Shown: positions 26,222 to 34,721 of the stretch, piece by piece | Layout of the letters: every line of letters starts with the position of its first letter | Position numbering within the stretch: position 1 is the first letter of the stretch | From: Lentisphaerota bacterium | GTDB lineage: Bacteria > Verrucomicrobiota > Kiritimatiellia > UBA8416 > JAIOPI01 | Direction of reading: 5' to 3' | Assembly: GCA_021413965.1 (NCBI GenBank) | Contig: JAIOPI010000012.1 | Location: forward strand, 1-55,903 | DNA length: 55,903 nt | Notes under the pieces: model-generated | Told to the model about the DNA's origin: nothing | Database searches by the model: none | Seen by the model: only the letters and a program-made list of their open reading frames with translations | Program-made: the position numbers and the translations under genes

Positions 26222-26811
26222 TGCCGCTTACCAAGACCGGTGCGGATGTCTATTACGCAAGCGGGCCACTGGTGCAGATCCGTGGCGCCGACTTGGCACA
26301 GCTCAAGCGTGATGCCGAGGTCAGCGCGCGGGGGCGCTGCCGCATTTGCACCCATGCGACCCCTGACCATCCCATTCACGAGATGATCATTGTCCTGAAG
26401 CGCGGGACCTACATCCGCGCCCATCAGCATCTGGGGCGCTCGGAAAGTGTGCACGTGATCGAAGGCCGGGCCGATGTGGTGGTGTTTGACCCCGACGGCG
26501 CCATCCGCACGGTGCTGGATTTGGGGCCGGTCACGGAGGGCGGAGAGTTCTTCTACCGCATGTCCGAACCGCTGTTGCATACCGTGCTGGTGCGCTCGGA
26601 CTTCCTGGTGTTTCACGAAACCACGAGTGGACCGTTCCGGCGGGATGACACGGCCTTCGCGCCGTGGGCACCCGTGGAAGCGGACGCCGCGGCGGTTGGC
26701 CGGCATCTTGCGGATTTGGAAGTGAGCGTGGCGCGCTGGCGCGCGGCCCATCCGGCCCGCGGCTTGCCGGGCGGTGTGGCGTTAAGCGAAGGAGATCGGC
26801 CGCATGCGTAA
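26221..26811 (+). CDS. WbuC-family cupin protein
   Basis: This 196-aa protein has a single cupin. RICTHATPDHPIHEMIIVL and RAHQHLGRSESVHVIEGRADV supply His residues for a metal, and a third block ends FLVFHETTSGPF. This matches WbuC-like cupin metalloproteins found in O-antigen clusters, whose role is poorly known. It overlaps the neighbours on both sides (ATGA-type with the upstream gene, 8 bases with the downstream one). It sits between two C-methyltransferase genes, suggesting a shared substrate such as a keto-sugar nucleotide. Confidence 0.8.
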   Translation: MPLTKTGADVYYASGPLVQIRGADLAQLKRDAEVSARGRCRICTHATPDHPIHEMIIVLKRGTYIRAHQHLGRSESVHVIEGRADVVVFDPDGAIRTVLDLGPVTEGGEFFYRMSEPLLHTVLVRSDFLVFHETTSGPFRRDDTAFAPWAPVEADAAAVGRHLADLEVSVARWRAAHPARGLPGGVALSEGDRPHA

Positions 26812-28045
26812 GGATGTATACCGACGGGAAACGTGCAGACTCTGCGAGGCCCCCAGTCCGGCCTGCGTGGTGGCCCTGAAGCCCACGCCGATTGGCGACG
26901 ACTATGTCGCCGCCAGCCGCCGCGAGGACGTGCAGCCCATGTATCCGCTGGATCTTTGTCTCTGCAGCCGGTGCGGGCACCTGCAGTTGCGGGACGTCGT
27001 CAATCCCGAGCTGCTCTTCCGCAACTACATCTACGTGACCTCGAGTTCCCTGGGCTTGGTGGAGCATTTCCGGAAATATGCCGAGGACATGCGGGCGCGC
27101 CAGTACCTGCCGCCAGGGGCCTTTGTGCTGGAGATCGGGAGCAACGACGGCTCCCTGCTGCGCTTTTTTCAGCAGCAGGGGCTGCGCGTGCTGGGCGTCG
27201 AGCCCGCCACCGCCATCGGGGGCCGCGCGAAGGCGTCCGGCGTCGACACGCGGGTGGAGTTCTTCACCTCGGCCCTGGCGCGCGAGGTGCGGCAGACGCA
27301 TGGGGCGGCGCACCTGGTGGCCGCCAACAATGTCTTCGCCCATGCCGACAGCCTGGGCGACATGGCGGACGGCATTCGTGACCTCCTGGCCCCGGACGGC
27401 GTCTTCGTGTTTGAAGTTTCCTACCTGGTCGACATTGTGCAGAACATGCTGTTCGACACGGTGTATCATGAGCACCTGAGCTATCATGCGGTGAAGCCGT
27501 TTGCGGCGTTTTTCCGGAAGCACGGCATGGAGCTCTTCGACGTGCAGCGCATCCCGTCGAAGGGCGGGTCCATACGCGGGTTTGCCCAGCTGGCGGGCGG
27601 TCCGCGCGCGGTGGCGCCCATCGTGGGGGAGTTGTTGCAGCTCGAGGCCGGGATGGGGCTGGACCAGCCCGCGCTGTATGCGCGCTGGTCGGCCGACATT
27701 GACCGGCGCAAGCGGGCGGTCCTGGACTTCCTCCAGGCGCGGCGGGCGGAGGGCAAGACCATTGCCGGCTATGGCGCCTCGCCCACCTGCACGACGCTGA
27801 CGTACCACTTTGAACTGGGCCCCTTGCTGGACTTCGTGGCGGATGACAATCCGGCCAAGCAGGGAACCTTCAGCCCGGGGCTTCACACGCCCGTGCTGGC
27901 CTCGGAGGCGCTGTATGATCGGCGGCCCGACTACGTGGTGATCCTGGCCTGGAACTACGCGGAGCCCATCCTGAAGCGACACCAGCGTTTCGTCGCCGAG
28001 GGGGGGCATTTCGTGGTCCCGTTGCTGGAACGGCGCGTGATCTGA
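26804..28045 (+). CDS. NovU/TcaB9-like sugar C-methyltransferase
   Basis: This 413-aa C-methyltransferase has all three domains intact: the zinc site CRLCEAP and CSRCGHLQL, motif I FVLEIGSNDGSLLRFF (around 107-122), DTVYHEHLSYHAVKPF with the catalytic His/Tyr cluster, and a C-terminal IAGYGASPTCTTL and VADDNPAKQG. Members methylate C3 of 4-keto deoxysugar nucleotides. It needs a keto-sugar of the type the upstream SDR pair could make. It overlaps the cupin gene by 8 bases, and the NUDIX gene follows after 15 bases. Confidence 0.87.
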   Translation: MRKDVYRRETCRLCEAPSPACVVALKPTPIGDDYVAASRREDVQPMYPLDLCLCSRCGHLQLRDVVNPELLFRNYIYVTSSSLGLVEHFRKYAEDMRARQYLPPGAFVLEIGSNDGSLLRFFQQQGLRVLGVEPATAIGGRAKASGVDTRVEFFTSALAREVRQTHGAAHLVAANNVFAHADSLGDMADGIRDLLAPDGVFVFEVSYLVDIVQNMLFDTVYHEHLSYHAVKPFAAFFRKHGMELFDVQRIPSKGGSIRGFAQLAGGPRAVAPIVGELLQLEAGMGLDQPALYARWSADIDRRKRAVLDFLQARRAEGKTIAGYGASPTCTTLTYHFELGPLLDFVADDNPAKQGTFSPGLHTPVLASEALYDRRPDYVVILAWNYAEPILKRHQRFVAEGGHFVVPLLERRVI

Positions 28046-28060
28046 ACAGGGGGGCGGCTG

Positions 28061-28681
28061 ATGTCCGAGCAGATGAACCGCCGCATAGCGGGGCCGCATG
28101 GGATCGCCACCGGCATCCCGGCCTCCGCGCAAGTCGAGTGCCTGCACCGCAACCCGGTGCAGACGATTCTGCGCGTCACGGGCACGTTTGACGGCGGGCC
28201 GCGCGAATTTTTCGTGAGCCACTCGGGGGAGCGGGCGGGCATGGTGGCGGTGCGGGGTGGCGACGTGCTGCTGGTGCGGCAGTACCGGCTGCTGGTGGAT
28301 GGGCCGGCCTGGGAGATTCCGGGCGGGCGCGTGGATGACGGCGAGACCGCGGAGGCCGCGGCCGTGCGCGAGTGCTTTGAGGAGACCGGGGTCACGTGCC
28401 GCCAGCCGCGCCTGCTGGCCTTCTATTTGCCGGGGCTGGACGGCTCCCACAATCCGACGCACATCTACGCCTCCGACCGCACAGAGGATGGTGTGGCCCC
28501 GGGTGGCGGACACGCACACCGGGAAATCGCCGCGAAGGCGTGGATTCCGCTGGATGAGGCCCTGCAGATGATCGCCGAGCGGCGCATCGTGGACTGCCTG
28601 ACGATGGTGGCGCTGCTGGGGTTGAAGGCCGGCCTGCTCAAGCGGCTGCCAAGCGGCCACGACGCCGGAGCCTCCGCCTGA
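28061..28681 (+). CDS. NUDIX hydrolase
   Basis: This 206-aa protein has a full Nudix box at residues 88-111 (pattern Gx5Ex7REUxEExGU: start GGRVDDGE, end CFEETGV). Preceding strands fit ADP-ribose/nucleotide-sugar pyrophosphatases. ATG 28061 has GGGGGG about eight bases upstream. As the last gene of the sugar operon it may cleave off-path nucleotide-sugars or recycle the activated sugar. The downstream 59-base gap separates it from the converging methyltransferase. Confidence 0.82.
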   Translation: MSEQMNRRIAGPHGIATGIPASAQVECLHRNPVQTILRVTGTFDGGPREFFVSHSGERAGMVAVRGGDVLLVRQYRLLVDGPAWEIPGGRVDDGETAEAAAVRECFEETGVTCRQPRLLAFYLPGLDGSHNPTHIYASDRTEDGVAPGGGHAHREIAAKAWIPLDEALQMIAERRIVDCLTMVALLGLKAGLLKRLPSGHDAGASA

Positions 28682-28739
28682 CCACCACCGTGAGGCTGAA
28701 GGAAGGCATGGCTCGCGGCTTCGGGCACCCTGTCAGCCG

Positions 28740-29435
28740 TCAGCGCGTGGCCGCGGCCGTGGGGTGTGCGCAAAGCGCAAGGATGTAGTGGGCCATCTTG
28801 TGATAGCCGGTGTGGACGACTTCATCGTTCATCGAAAACATGAAGACCGAGTGGAAGTACGATTCCATGAGTGATTTCAGGACCGGCGCCGACTTGCAGT
28901 TCACATGCCCCGCCTTGCTGCCGGGCGTGGCATAGGCCTGGCTTTCCAGCGACGGCATGCCGATAATCATGGCGGCATCCGAGGTGAGGCATTTGCATAT
29001 GTTCCCGATGAAGGTGCGTTCATCCTTGGCGTCGATATGCTCGAGCACATCCAGCGAGTAGGCGGCATCAAAGGGGCCGTCATGCAACGTCCCCTCGAGG
29101 AAATTGTGCACGCGTGCGACATAGGGGTATTCCGGCTGCACCCGTGCCTGTGCATCGGCAATGAATTCCGGGTCAAAATCGGTCACCGTCAGCCGCTTGA
29201 TTTCCTGCATGACGATGGGCGAGTTATAGGCGTCGCCGCAGCCGATTTCCAGGACGTGCTTCCGCCCGGACAGCATTTTCGAGACGAATTTGTACCGGGA
29301 TTGTGAAAAGAGAAACCGCCGGGGATCCTCAATCCATTCCCGGCTTTTGAGGAGCCCCATGGCGATGGCGCCCCGCGTCTCGGCGAAGGCGATATTGGCC
29401 TGGTTGACCGGATCTTTCGTGCGCCTTTTTGACAT
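28740..29435 (-). CDS. Class I SAM-dependent methyltransferase
   Basis: This 231-aa methyltransferase has motif I HVLEIGCGDAYNSPIVM (about residues 60-76), LTVTDFDPEFIADA, and DAAYSLDVLEHIDAKDERTF. Its composition is less GC-biased and slightly richer in A/T codons than the neighbouring genes. It is divergent from the GT2 at 29626, with a ~190-base region in between that holds both promoters; no clear -10/-35 pair stands out. It probably modifies a glycan; target unknown. Confidence 0.8.
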   Translation of the reverse strand: MSKRRTKDPVNQANIAFAETRGAIAMGLLKSREWIEDPRRFLFSQSRYKFVSKMLSGRKHVLEIGCGDAYNSPIVMQEIKRLTVTDFDPEFIADAQARVQPEYPYVARVHNFLEGTLHDGPFDAAYSLDVLEHIDAKDERTFIGNICKCLTSDAAMIIGMPSLESQAYATPGSKAGHVNCKSAPVLKSLMESYFHSVFMFSMNDEVVHTGYHKMAHYILALCAHPTAAATR

Positions 29436-29625
29436 GCGGTATGGTCTCCCCTTGCCTCGTGACTGAAGATAAACGTCAGTGTAGCGAAATGAGAAACCGA
29501 GATCAATGGGCGTAGCGTCAGGCCCCTGACATAATGAGTCGCTCGCAGACCGTCATGGCCTGTACGGTCAGGGCCTTGCCGTGGGCGGTCGGGGCCGGCT
29601 TGTCGATCAAAGATTGAGGAGTGGT

Positions 29626-30633
29626 GTGCAAGCGAAGACGCGTACCTTGTCGGTCGTCATGCCGTGCTTCAATCATGGCGCTTTTGTGTCTCAGGCCATC
29701 GAGTCCGTGCTGAGTCAATCGCGCCTGCCGGACGAATTCATCATCCTGGACGATGCCTCGACGGATGACAGCGCGGCCGTCATCGAGGCGTATGCGCGCC
29801 GCCATGCGCTCATTCGGTTCGAGCGTCAGGGCGTGAACCGGGGGGCGGTCAAGACGCTGACAACGCTGATGGAGCGTGCGAAGGGCGACATTGTCTACGC
29901 GGGAGGTGCGGACGATTTTGTTCTGCCTGGCTTGTTTGAGACCGGCATGGGCATGCTCGAAGCGCATCCGCAAGCCGGAGTCTTCTCCGCTCTATCCCTG
30001 GTCGTTGACCGGGACGGCCATGCGGAGGGCTTGCTGCCGGGTGGCGTTCCCGCCATGCGCCCCGCCTGGATTCCGCCGGACGAGGTCAAGCGCCGGCTGT
30101 GCCTTTACGGCGGCTGGTTCATGGGGAATACGGCGTTGTATCCGCGGGAGTATTTTCTGCGTGAGGGTGGCTACCTCCCCGCGCTGGGCGCCTTTGTCGA
30201 TGGGTTCATGTATCACGTGCTCGCCCTGCGGCATGGCGCCTGCTTTGTGCCGCAGCCGTTGGCGGCCTGGCGGCGGCTGGAGACGGGCTACTCGTCCGCC
30301 ACGGCGGCCAGCCAGGAAAAGATGTCCGCCATCTTGCGGGAGTCGGAGCGGCTGATGCGCGAGGCCCCGGAGTATGCCGGCCTCTTCCCGGCCCGGTACG
30401 TCGACGACTGGCTCAAGCGGCAGCAGTATTGGATGGAGGCGCCGGCGTTGCGTCGGCAGGCGGCGGGGGGGCTGTCCGCGATGGGGTATGCGCTGGCGTG
30501 GCTGCGGCTGCAGGGGCGTTGCTTCACCTGGCCGGCCACGCCGCTGATGGCGCGCTGGGCGCTTCGCCACGCGGCCTGTCTGCTAAGCCCGCCCCGCCTG
30601 GGTTCCGGCGCGGGACGTCCCGGAGCTGCCTGA
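29626..30633 (+). CDS. Glycosyltransferase family 2 protein
   Basis: This ~335-aa GT-A protein starts TLSVVMPCFNHGAFVSQAIES, with FIILDDASTDDSAAVIEA and the metal-binding AGGADDFVLPGLF. The frame opens at GTG 29581, but GTG 29626 is preferred because GAGGAG sits five bases upstream. Its C-terminal 17 codons overlap the 3' end of the opposite-strand methyltransferase by 51 bases. The role is sugar transfer to a lipid-linked or protein-linked glycan; specificity unknown. Confidence 0.85.
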   Translation: MQAKTRTLSVVMPCFNHGAFVSQAIESVLSQSRLPDEFIILDDASTDDSAAVIEAYARRHALIRFERQGVNRGAVKTLTTLMERAKGDIVYAGGADDFVLPGLFETGMGMLEAHPQAGVFSALSLVVDRDGHAEGLLPGGVPAMRPAWIPPDEVKRRLCLYGGWFMGNTALYPREYFLREGGYLPALGAFVDGFMYHVLALRHGACFVPQPLAAWRRLETGYSSATAASQEKMSAILRESERLMREAPEYAGLFPARYVDDWLKRQQYWMEAPALRRQAAGGLSAMGYALAWLRLQGRCFTWPATPLMARWALRHAACLLSPPRLGSGAGRPGAA

Positions 30634-31428
30634 GGGACCGCCCGTCCGCACGAAGACGAACTCATTGCAGCCAGTCGGGGCTTCGGGGGGGACGCAGCGT
30701 TTCTGCACGAAGCCGAGCGGCTGAAGGAACGCCGCGATCGCGGCGGCGGAGGCGTACTCGTACGGATAGCCTCCCAGCCAGTCGATCACGTCATACCAGA
30801 AGTCCATCCCGCGCTGTTTGACAAACGGATTGCGCCGCGTGACGAGCCACTTGGCGGCGCCGATGACGATCGCAAAAACGCCATTGAAAAGCCGGCGCAC
30901 GGGACGCGGGGACAGGTTGTACAAGCGCTTGATCTGCTTCCACCCCCAGCAGGACCAGTGAGCATTGTAGATCGCGAGGGTGAACATTCCGCCCGGCGAC
31001 ACGCAGGCGGCACTGTTGCGAATGGCGTCCCACATCGCACCCGTGTGGTGCAGGGAACCCCAGGCGTAGACGATGTCGAAGGCGCCCAGCGCGCGCATTG
31101 CGGCCGCGTCCAGGGCGGATCCCTGGCGAAATTCGAGCGTGCCCGCCTTCGCCATCATGGCGCGCAGGCGCTCGCCATTGTCGCGACTGGCCTGTACGCA
31201 CTTCGGGTTCACATCGACCCCGACCACGCGGGCACAGCCGGCGGCGGACGCCGCGAGGGAGAAGAGCCCTGAGCCGCAGCCGACATCGAGCAGGGATTTG
31301 CCGCTCAACTCGTCCGCGCCGATGAGCGACTCAAGCGATTGCACGGCGGCCTGGAAGCGCTCCGGCGTCATGCGCGCGTCGGAAAAGGCCTGCCAGTTGG
31401 CGCCAAAGTCAAAGGCCAGTGCAGTCAT
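30583..31428 (-). CDS. Class I SAM-dependent methyltransferase coupled to a RelE/ParE toxin
   Basis: This ~281-aa methyltransferase has motif I SLLDVGCGSGLFSLAASAAG (about 45-64), RVVGVDVNPKCVQAS and FDIVYAWGSLHHTG. The C-terminal part is rich in aromatic residues. Its ATG 31428 overlaps the stop of the ParE/RelE-type toxin gene (ATGA), so it is translated as the third gene of a toxin-antitoxin operon. A longer upstream frame lies inside the toxin gene and is not used. It converges with the GT2 gene with 51 overlapping bases. Confidence 0.8.
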   Translation of the reverse strand: MTALAFDFGANWQAFSDARMTPERFQAAVQSLESLIGADELSGKSLLDVGCGSGLFSLAASAAGCARVVGVDVNPKCVQASRDNGERLRAMMAKAGTLEFRQGSALDAAAMRALGAFDIVYAWGSLHHTGAMWDAIRNSAACVSPGGMFTLAIYNAHWSCWGWKQIKRLYNLSPRPVRRLFNGVFAIVIGAAKWLVTRRNPFVKQRGMDFWYDVIDWLGGYPYEYASAAAIAAFLQPLGFVQKRCVPPEAPTGCNEFVFVRTGGPSGSSGTSRAGTQAGRA

Positions 31429-31727
31429 GGGAGCTTCAGGTCTGACGGGGCCAAGAGTCGTGCTCCATGGTACACGGTGAGTACCTCGACTAAATCGGAT
31501 CGGACGCGGTACACAATGCGGAAGTTGCCGGACAGGATCTCCCGTATCGTGGGCGTTCGCCATTCAGGAACGACACGTCCTGATGTGGGGAAGTCCGCGA
31601 GTTGCTCGACCGCCGTGAGGATGCTGGAGACGAACAAGCTTGCGTACTGGGAGGAATCGTGAGCGATAAACGTGGCGATGGACTCCAAGTCGCTCGCCGC
31701 TTGCGGCGTCCACCTTACTTCAGCCAT
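31425..31727 (-). CDS. RelE/ParE family toxin
   Basis: This 100-aa protein has the ParE/RelE build: VRWTPQAASDLESIATFIA, a middle PTSGRVVPEWRTPTIREIL, and FRIVYRVRSDLVEVLTVYHGARLL. Members inhibit gyrase (ParE) or cleave mRNA in ribosomes (RelE). The antitoxin gene overlaps it by 13 bases upstream, a typical type II arrangement. It is preceded and followed by coupled genes, so the operon is antitoxin-toxin-methyltransferase. Confidence 0.85.
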   Translation of the reverse strand: MAEVRWTPQAASDLESIATFIAHDSSQYASLFVSSILTAVEQLADFPTSGRVVPEWRTPTIREILSGNFRIVYRVRSDLVEVLTVYHGARLLAPSDLKLP

Positions 31728-31897
31728 TTGGCCATCGACTCCCTTACCGTGGCATGCGCCATTGTCTGGTTGCGGTCAGCCTGATGAAGACCTCTTTCTA
31801 TTTTCGCAAGAAACAGGATCCGTTCCATGGCATCTTCAAATGATGCCGTATCAGGCAGCGCCTGCACGGCTTGCACAACTTTCTCCTTCGTTGTCAT
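31715..31897 (-). CDS. Antitoxin of the ParE/RelE module
   Basis: This 60-aa protein starts MTTKEKVVQAVQALPDTASF and continues DAMERILFLAKIERGLHQAD. It matches small antitoxins that often precede ParE-type toxins. It ends 13 bases inside the toxin gene. ATG 31897 was chosen because the upstream frame is unrelated. The DNA-binding domain is not clear from the sequence; the assignment rests on size, pattern and position. Confidence 0.7.
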   Translation of the reverse strand: MTTKEKVVQAVQALPDTASFEDAMERILFLAKIERGLHQADRNQTMAHATVRESMAKWLK

Positions 31898-31967
31898 GGG
31901 AATAGGGTAGCAGTTCAGGTGACTTCCAGCAACCGACACTTCTCGTTGGGCGTACGGCCTCAGGCAT

Positions 31968-32029
31968 GTAGCGGCCGAGCTTGCGCGGACCTCTTCCTCG
32001 CAACGGGTCTCCGCAAGCGGAGCCCCTAC
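31968..32029 (+). repeat. GTAGGGGC/GCCCCTAC palindrome, copy 3 (imperfect)
   Basis: The left arm gtagcggccgagcttgcgcg is diverged, and the right arm tccgcaagcggagcccctac is intact. It lies in the 222-base gap between the antitoxin and asnB 1. Otherwise nothing was recognised in that gap. Confidence 0.6.
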
Positions 32030-32119
32030 AGTCCCCGTAACGGCTGAGGATGTACAGCTGGACGCCCTTGTTTCGGCAGGCACTTGGCGGGCCGCGCTTG
32101 TCGCATCAGGGGCGCCATA

Positions 32120-34015
32120 TCACGTAGCCTTGGACAGCCGCAGCCAGAATTCGAGCATCAGCAGGGTCCAGAGGCGTTTGCCGTGGTCGGTGCGGCCAGC
32201 GGTGTGCTCCTGGACGAGCGTGGATACGGGTACGAGATCGAAAAGTTGGCCGATGCGAGCCTGGGGATCGCAGAGCACCTCGCGCGACCACGCGGCGAGC
32301 GGCCCGCGGAACCACGCGCCCAGCGGAATACCGAAGCCCCGTTTGCCCCGGTTGCTCACAGCAGGCGGGAGGTGTTCCGCGAAGGCGGCGCGCAGCAGGT
32401 ACTTGTGCGTGCTCCCGCGCAGCTTGCAGTGCTCCGGCAGGCGCGCGACCCATTCGACGAGCATATGATCCAGGAACGGCGAGCGGCCCTCGAGCGAGTT
32501 CGCCATGGTCATGCGGTCGGCTTTGACGAGCAGATCTCCTGGCAGATAGTTCGTCGTGTCCGTGTAGAGCGTGCGATCGAGGAACGATGTGGCTGGCGCA
32601 GAGCGGAACGACTTGGCCAGCCAATCGGCGGACGTCAGATTGGAAAAGGCGTGCCGACGGTCGGGCCGCCAGAGGGCCGCCTTCTGGGCCTCGTCAAAAT
32701 AGGACCCCCAGCGCACGATGCTGGCGTCGGGCGTGATCGCGGCGACCTGGGCCAGGCGCTTCAGGCCGGCGACCCAGTTGGCTTCGATCGGCACATTGAC
32801 GGGCTCGCGCGCCGACTTAAGGAGGGCCGGCATGATCTGCTGCGTGATCGCGCGGGGCAGGCGCGCATACAGGTTGGCAAAGCGGTCGAGGCGGTAGCGC
32901 TGGTAGCCCGCAAAAATCTCATCGCCGCCGTCGCCGTTGAGCGCCACGGTTACGTGTTGGCGGGTGAGCCGGGACAGGTGGTGCAGCGGAAGCGCCGACG
33001 AGTCTGCAAAGGGTTCGTCGAACTGACGTGCAAGCCTCTGCATCATGTCGGGCACATCGCCGTAGCTGACCACGAATTCGTGATGTTCGGTGCCGTAGCG
33101 CTGGGCCACGGCGCGGGCATAGGGCAACTCGGAGAAGCCGGCTTCCTCGAAGCCGATCGAGAAGGTTTTCACCGGGCCGCTGGCGGCTTCGGACATCAGC
33201 GCGACGATCAGGCTGGAGTCCAGGCCGCCGCTCAGGTGAGCGCCCAGCGGCACATCGCTCAGCAGGCGCAGCCGAACAGCCTCGCGCAGCCGCGTGCGCA
33301 GGTCCTCCGCAAGTTCGGCGTCGGGCGCCGTCCACTTCGGGCCGTAGGGCAGGTCCCAATACCGTTCGACGCGCAATGCGCCGCGTTCCCAGATCAGGCG
33401 GTGCGCCGGGGGGAGCTTGCGGATGTGCTGAAAGCCCGTGAGCGGATCGGGGACGTACTGCAGCGTCAGGTAATGGTTGATGGCTTCGAGATCGATGTCG
33501 CGCGGTAGCGTGGGCACTTCGAGCAGGGCTTTTATCTCGGAGCCGAAGACGAGGCCCTGCGCGTGTTGGGCGTAGTAGAGCGGCTTCTTGCCCAGGCGGT
33601 CACGGGCCAGCAGGAGGCGTCCGCGGCGCGCATCCCAGATTGCGAAGGCGAACATGCCGCGCAGGTGTTGCACGCAGTCGTCTCCAAAGTCCTCGTAAAG
33701 ATGGACGATGGCTTCGGTGTCGGCATGGGTGCGGAAGACGTGGCCGCGCGCCTCGAGCTGGGGGCGGAGTTCCGGGTAATTGTAGATTTCGCCGTTGAAG
33801 ACGATCCATATGTCGCCCGCTTCGTTGGACATGGGCTGGTCGCCGGTGACCAAGTCGAGGATGGCGAGCCGGCGCATGGCCAGGCCGACATGATCACGGA
33901 CGAAGAACCCGTCGCTATCCGGCCCACGGTGGCGGATGGCGGCGTTCATGCGGTCGAGCAGGTCGCGATCAACCGGCCGGCCCTCGGGATTGATATAGCC
34001 GCAGATGCCGCACAT
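32120..34015 (-). CDS. asnB: Glutamine-dependent asparagine synthetase-like amidotransferase (1)
   Basis: This 631-aa protein has an N-terminal glutaminase domain with nucleophile Cys2 (MCGICGY) and FNGEIYNY. The C-terminal synthetase domain has the ATP pyrophosphatase loop LSGGLDSS (261-268) and ALNGDGGDEIFAGYQRYR. The enzyme amidates Asp or, in polysaccharide clusters, carboxyl groups of sugar acids. It is one of two such genes within 6 kb. The gene stands between toxin-antitoxin modules and has no operon partner on its strand. Confidence 0.87.
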   Translation of the reverse strand: MCGICGYINPEGRPVDRDLLDRMNAAIRHRGPDSDGFFVRDHVGLAMRRLAILDLVTGDQPMSNEAGDIWIVFNGEIYNYPELRPQLEARGHVFRTHADTEAIVHLYEDFGDDCVQHLRGMFAFAIWDARRGRLLLARDRLGKKPLYYAQHAQGLVFGSEIKALLEVPTLPRDIDLEAINHYLTLQYVPDPLTGFQHIRKLPPAHRLIWERGALRVERYWDLPYGPKWTAPDAELAEDLRTRLREAVRLRLLSDVPLGAHLSGGLDSSLIVALMSEAASGPVKTFSIGFEEAGFSELPYARAVAQRYGTEHHEFVVSYGDVPDMMQRLARQFDEPFADSSALPLHHLSRLTRQHVTVALNGDGGDEIFAGYQRYRLDRFANLYARLPRAITQQIMPALLKSAREPVNVPIEANWVAGLKRLAQVAAITPDASIVRWGSYFDEAQKAALWRPDRRHAFSNLTSADWLAKSFRSAPATSFLDRTLYTDTTNYLPGDLLVKADRMTMANSLEGRSPFLDHMLVEWVARLPEHCKLRGSTHKYLLRAAFAEHLPPAVSNRGKRGFGIPLGAWFRGPLAAWSREVLCDPQARIGQLFDLVPVSTLVQEHTAGRTDHGKRLWTLLMLEFWLRLSKAT

Positions 34016-34044
34016 GGGGGAGGCCAGGTTTCAGGTTTCGGTGT

Positions 34045-34473
34045 TCAGGTGGCGCCGGGTGGTGTGTCCATGGTTCTGAGCAACGCCGCGGGGTTGAGAA
34101 TGGGGCGTCCGCGCCACTGCTTGAGTGCCAGCAGATGGAAATCGCCTGAAACAATCGCATCCGCGTCAGCCGCGAGTGCGTATGCCAGCACGTGGTTGTC
34201 GTCCGGATCGAGTGTCACATCGGCGACCGTACACATGGGCGTTACCACGCGGCACATGGCACGCGCCTCCTCCGCGATCGCCAGCGCCTGGTCTGCAGTT
34301 AGCCCGAATTTGGTGCGCTGCAACACGTCCCGGAGCTCGTCGAGAATGGGCACGGAGATGCAGCACTCCAGCGCGCCACTGAGTATCAGGCGGATGACGC
34401 GTTCGGGTGGGCCTCCGAACAAGAAGGCGGAAATATAAATGTTCGTGTCGAGCACGATGCGCCGGGCGTTCAT
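34045..34473 (-). CDS. PIN-domain toxin (VapC-like)
   Basis: This 142-aa PIN-domain protein has the acidic start VLDTNIYISAFLF (first Asp), ILDELRDVLQ, and DPDDNHVLAYALAADADAIVSGDFHLLAL with later acidic residues. This is the putative PIN family toxin form. PIN toxins are Mg-dependent ribonucleases. The RHH antitoxin gene upstream overlaps it by four bases (ATGA). The toxin stop lies 29 bases past the 5' end of asnB 1 on the same strand, so readthrough may occur. Confidence 0.85.
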   Translation of the reverse strand: MNARRIVLDTNIYISAFLFGGPPERVIRLILSGALECCISVPILDELRDVLQRTKFGLTADQALAIAEEARAMCRVVTPMCTVADVTLDPDDNHVLAYALAADADAIVSGDFHLLALKQWRGRPILNPAALLRTMDTPPGAT

Positions 34474-34721
34474 CGGCGGCTGACTCGGGATTTACGAAAG
34501 GCGGCTATTTCCGTGGCCACCTCCTGTGGCTTCAGGTCCCGCTTCGCCGCGACTTCACGCCCCAGGGCGAAGAGCTGTGTCCAGCGTTCCTGGCGCTGAA
34601 TATAGGCGCGCGCGGCTTCGCGCAAGAGTTCCGATCTGCTTCTGGCTTCCCCTCTTGCAACCCGGTCGATGTCGCGCAGCAATCGGTCCTGGAACGAAAT
34701 ATTGACAGTCACGTTGCTCAT
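34470..34721 (-). CDS. Ribbon-helix-helix antitoxin (CopG-like)
   Basis: This 83-aa protein has the RHH pattern VTVNISFQDRLLRDIDRVA followed by SRSELLREAARAYIQRQ. The strand binds DNA and the helices dimerise. ATG 34721 is used because AAGGTGG precedes it. It overlaps the PIN toxin and should neutralise it and repress the operon. The promoter should lie in the gap at 34722-34790. Confidence 0.82.
   Translation of the reverse strand: MSNVTVNISFQDRLLRDIDRVARGEARSRSELLREAARAYIQRQERWTQLFALGREVAAKRDLKPQEVATEIAAFRKSRVSRR

Noticed and set aside
28740..31563. Low-GC methyltransferase region as a recent gene transfer
   Set aside because: The composition shift is mild and judged by eye only; a codon-usage computation would be needed before claiming transfer.
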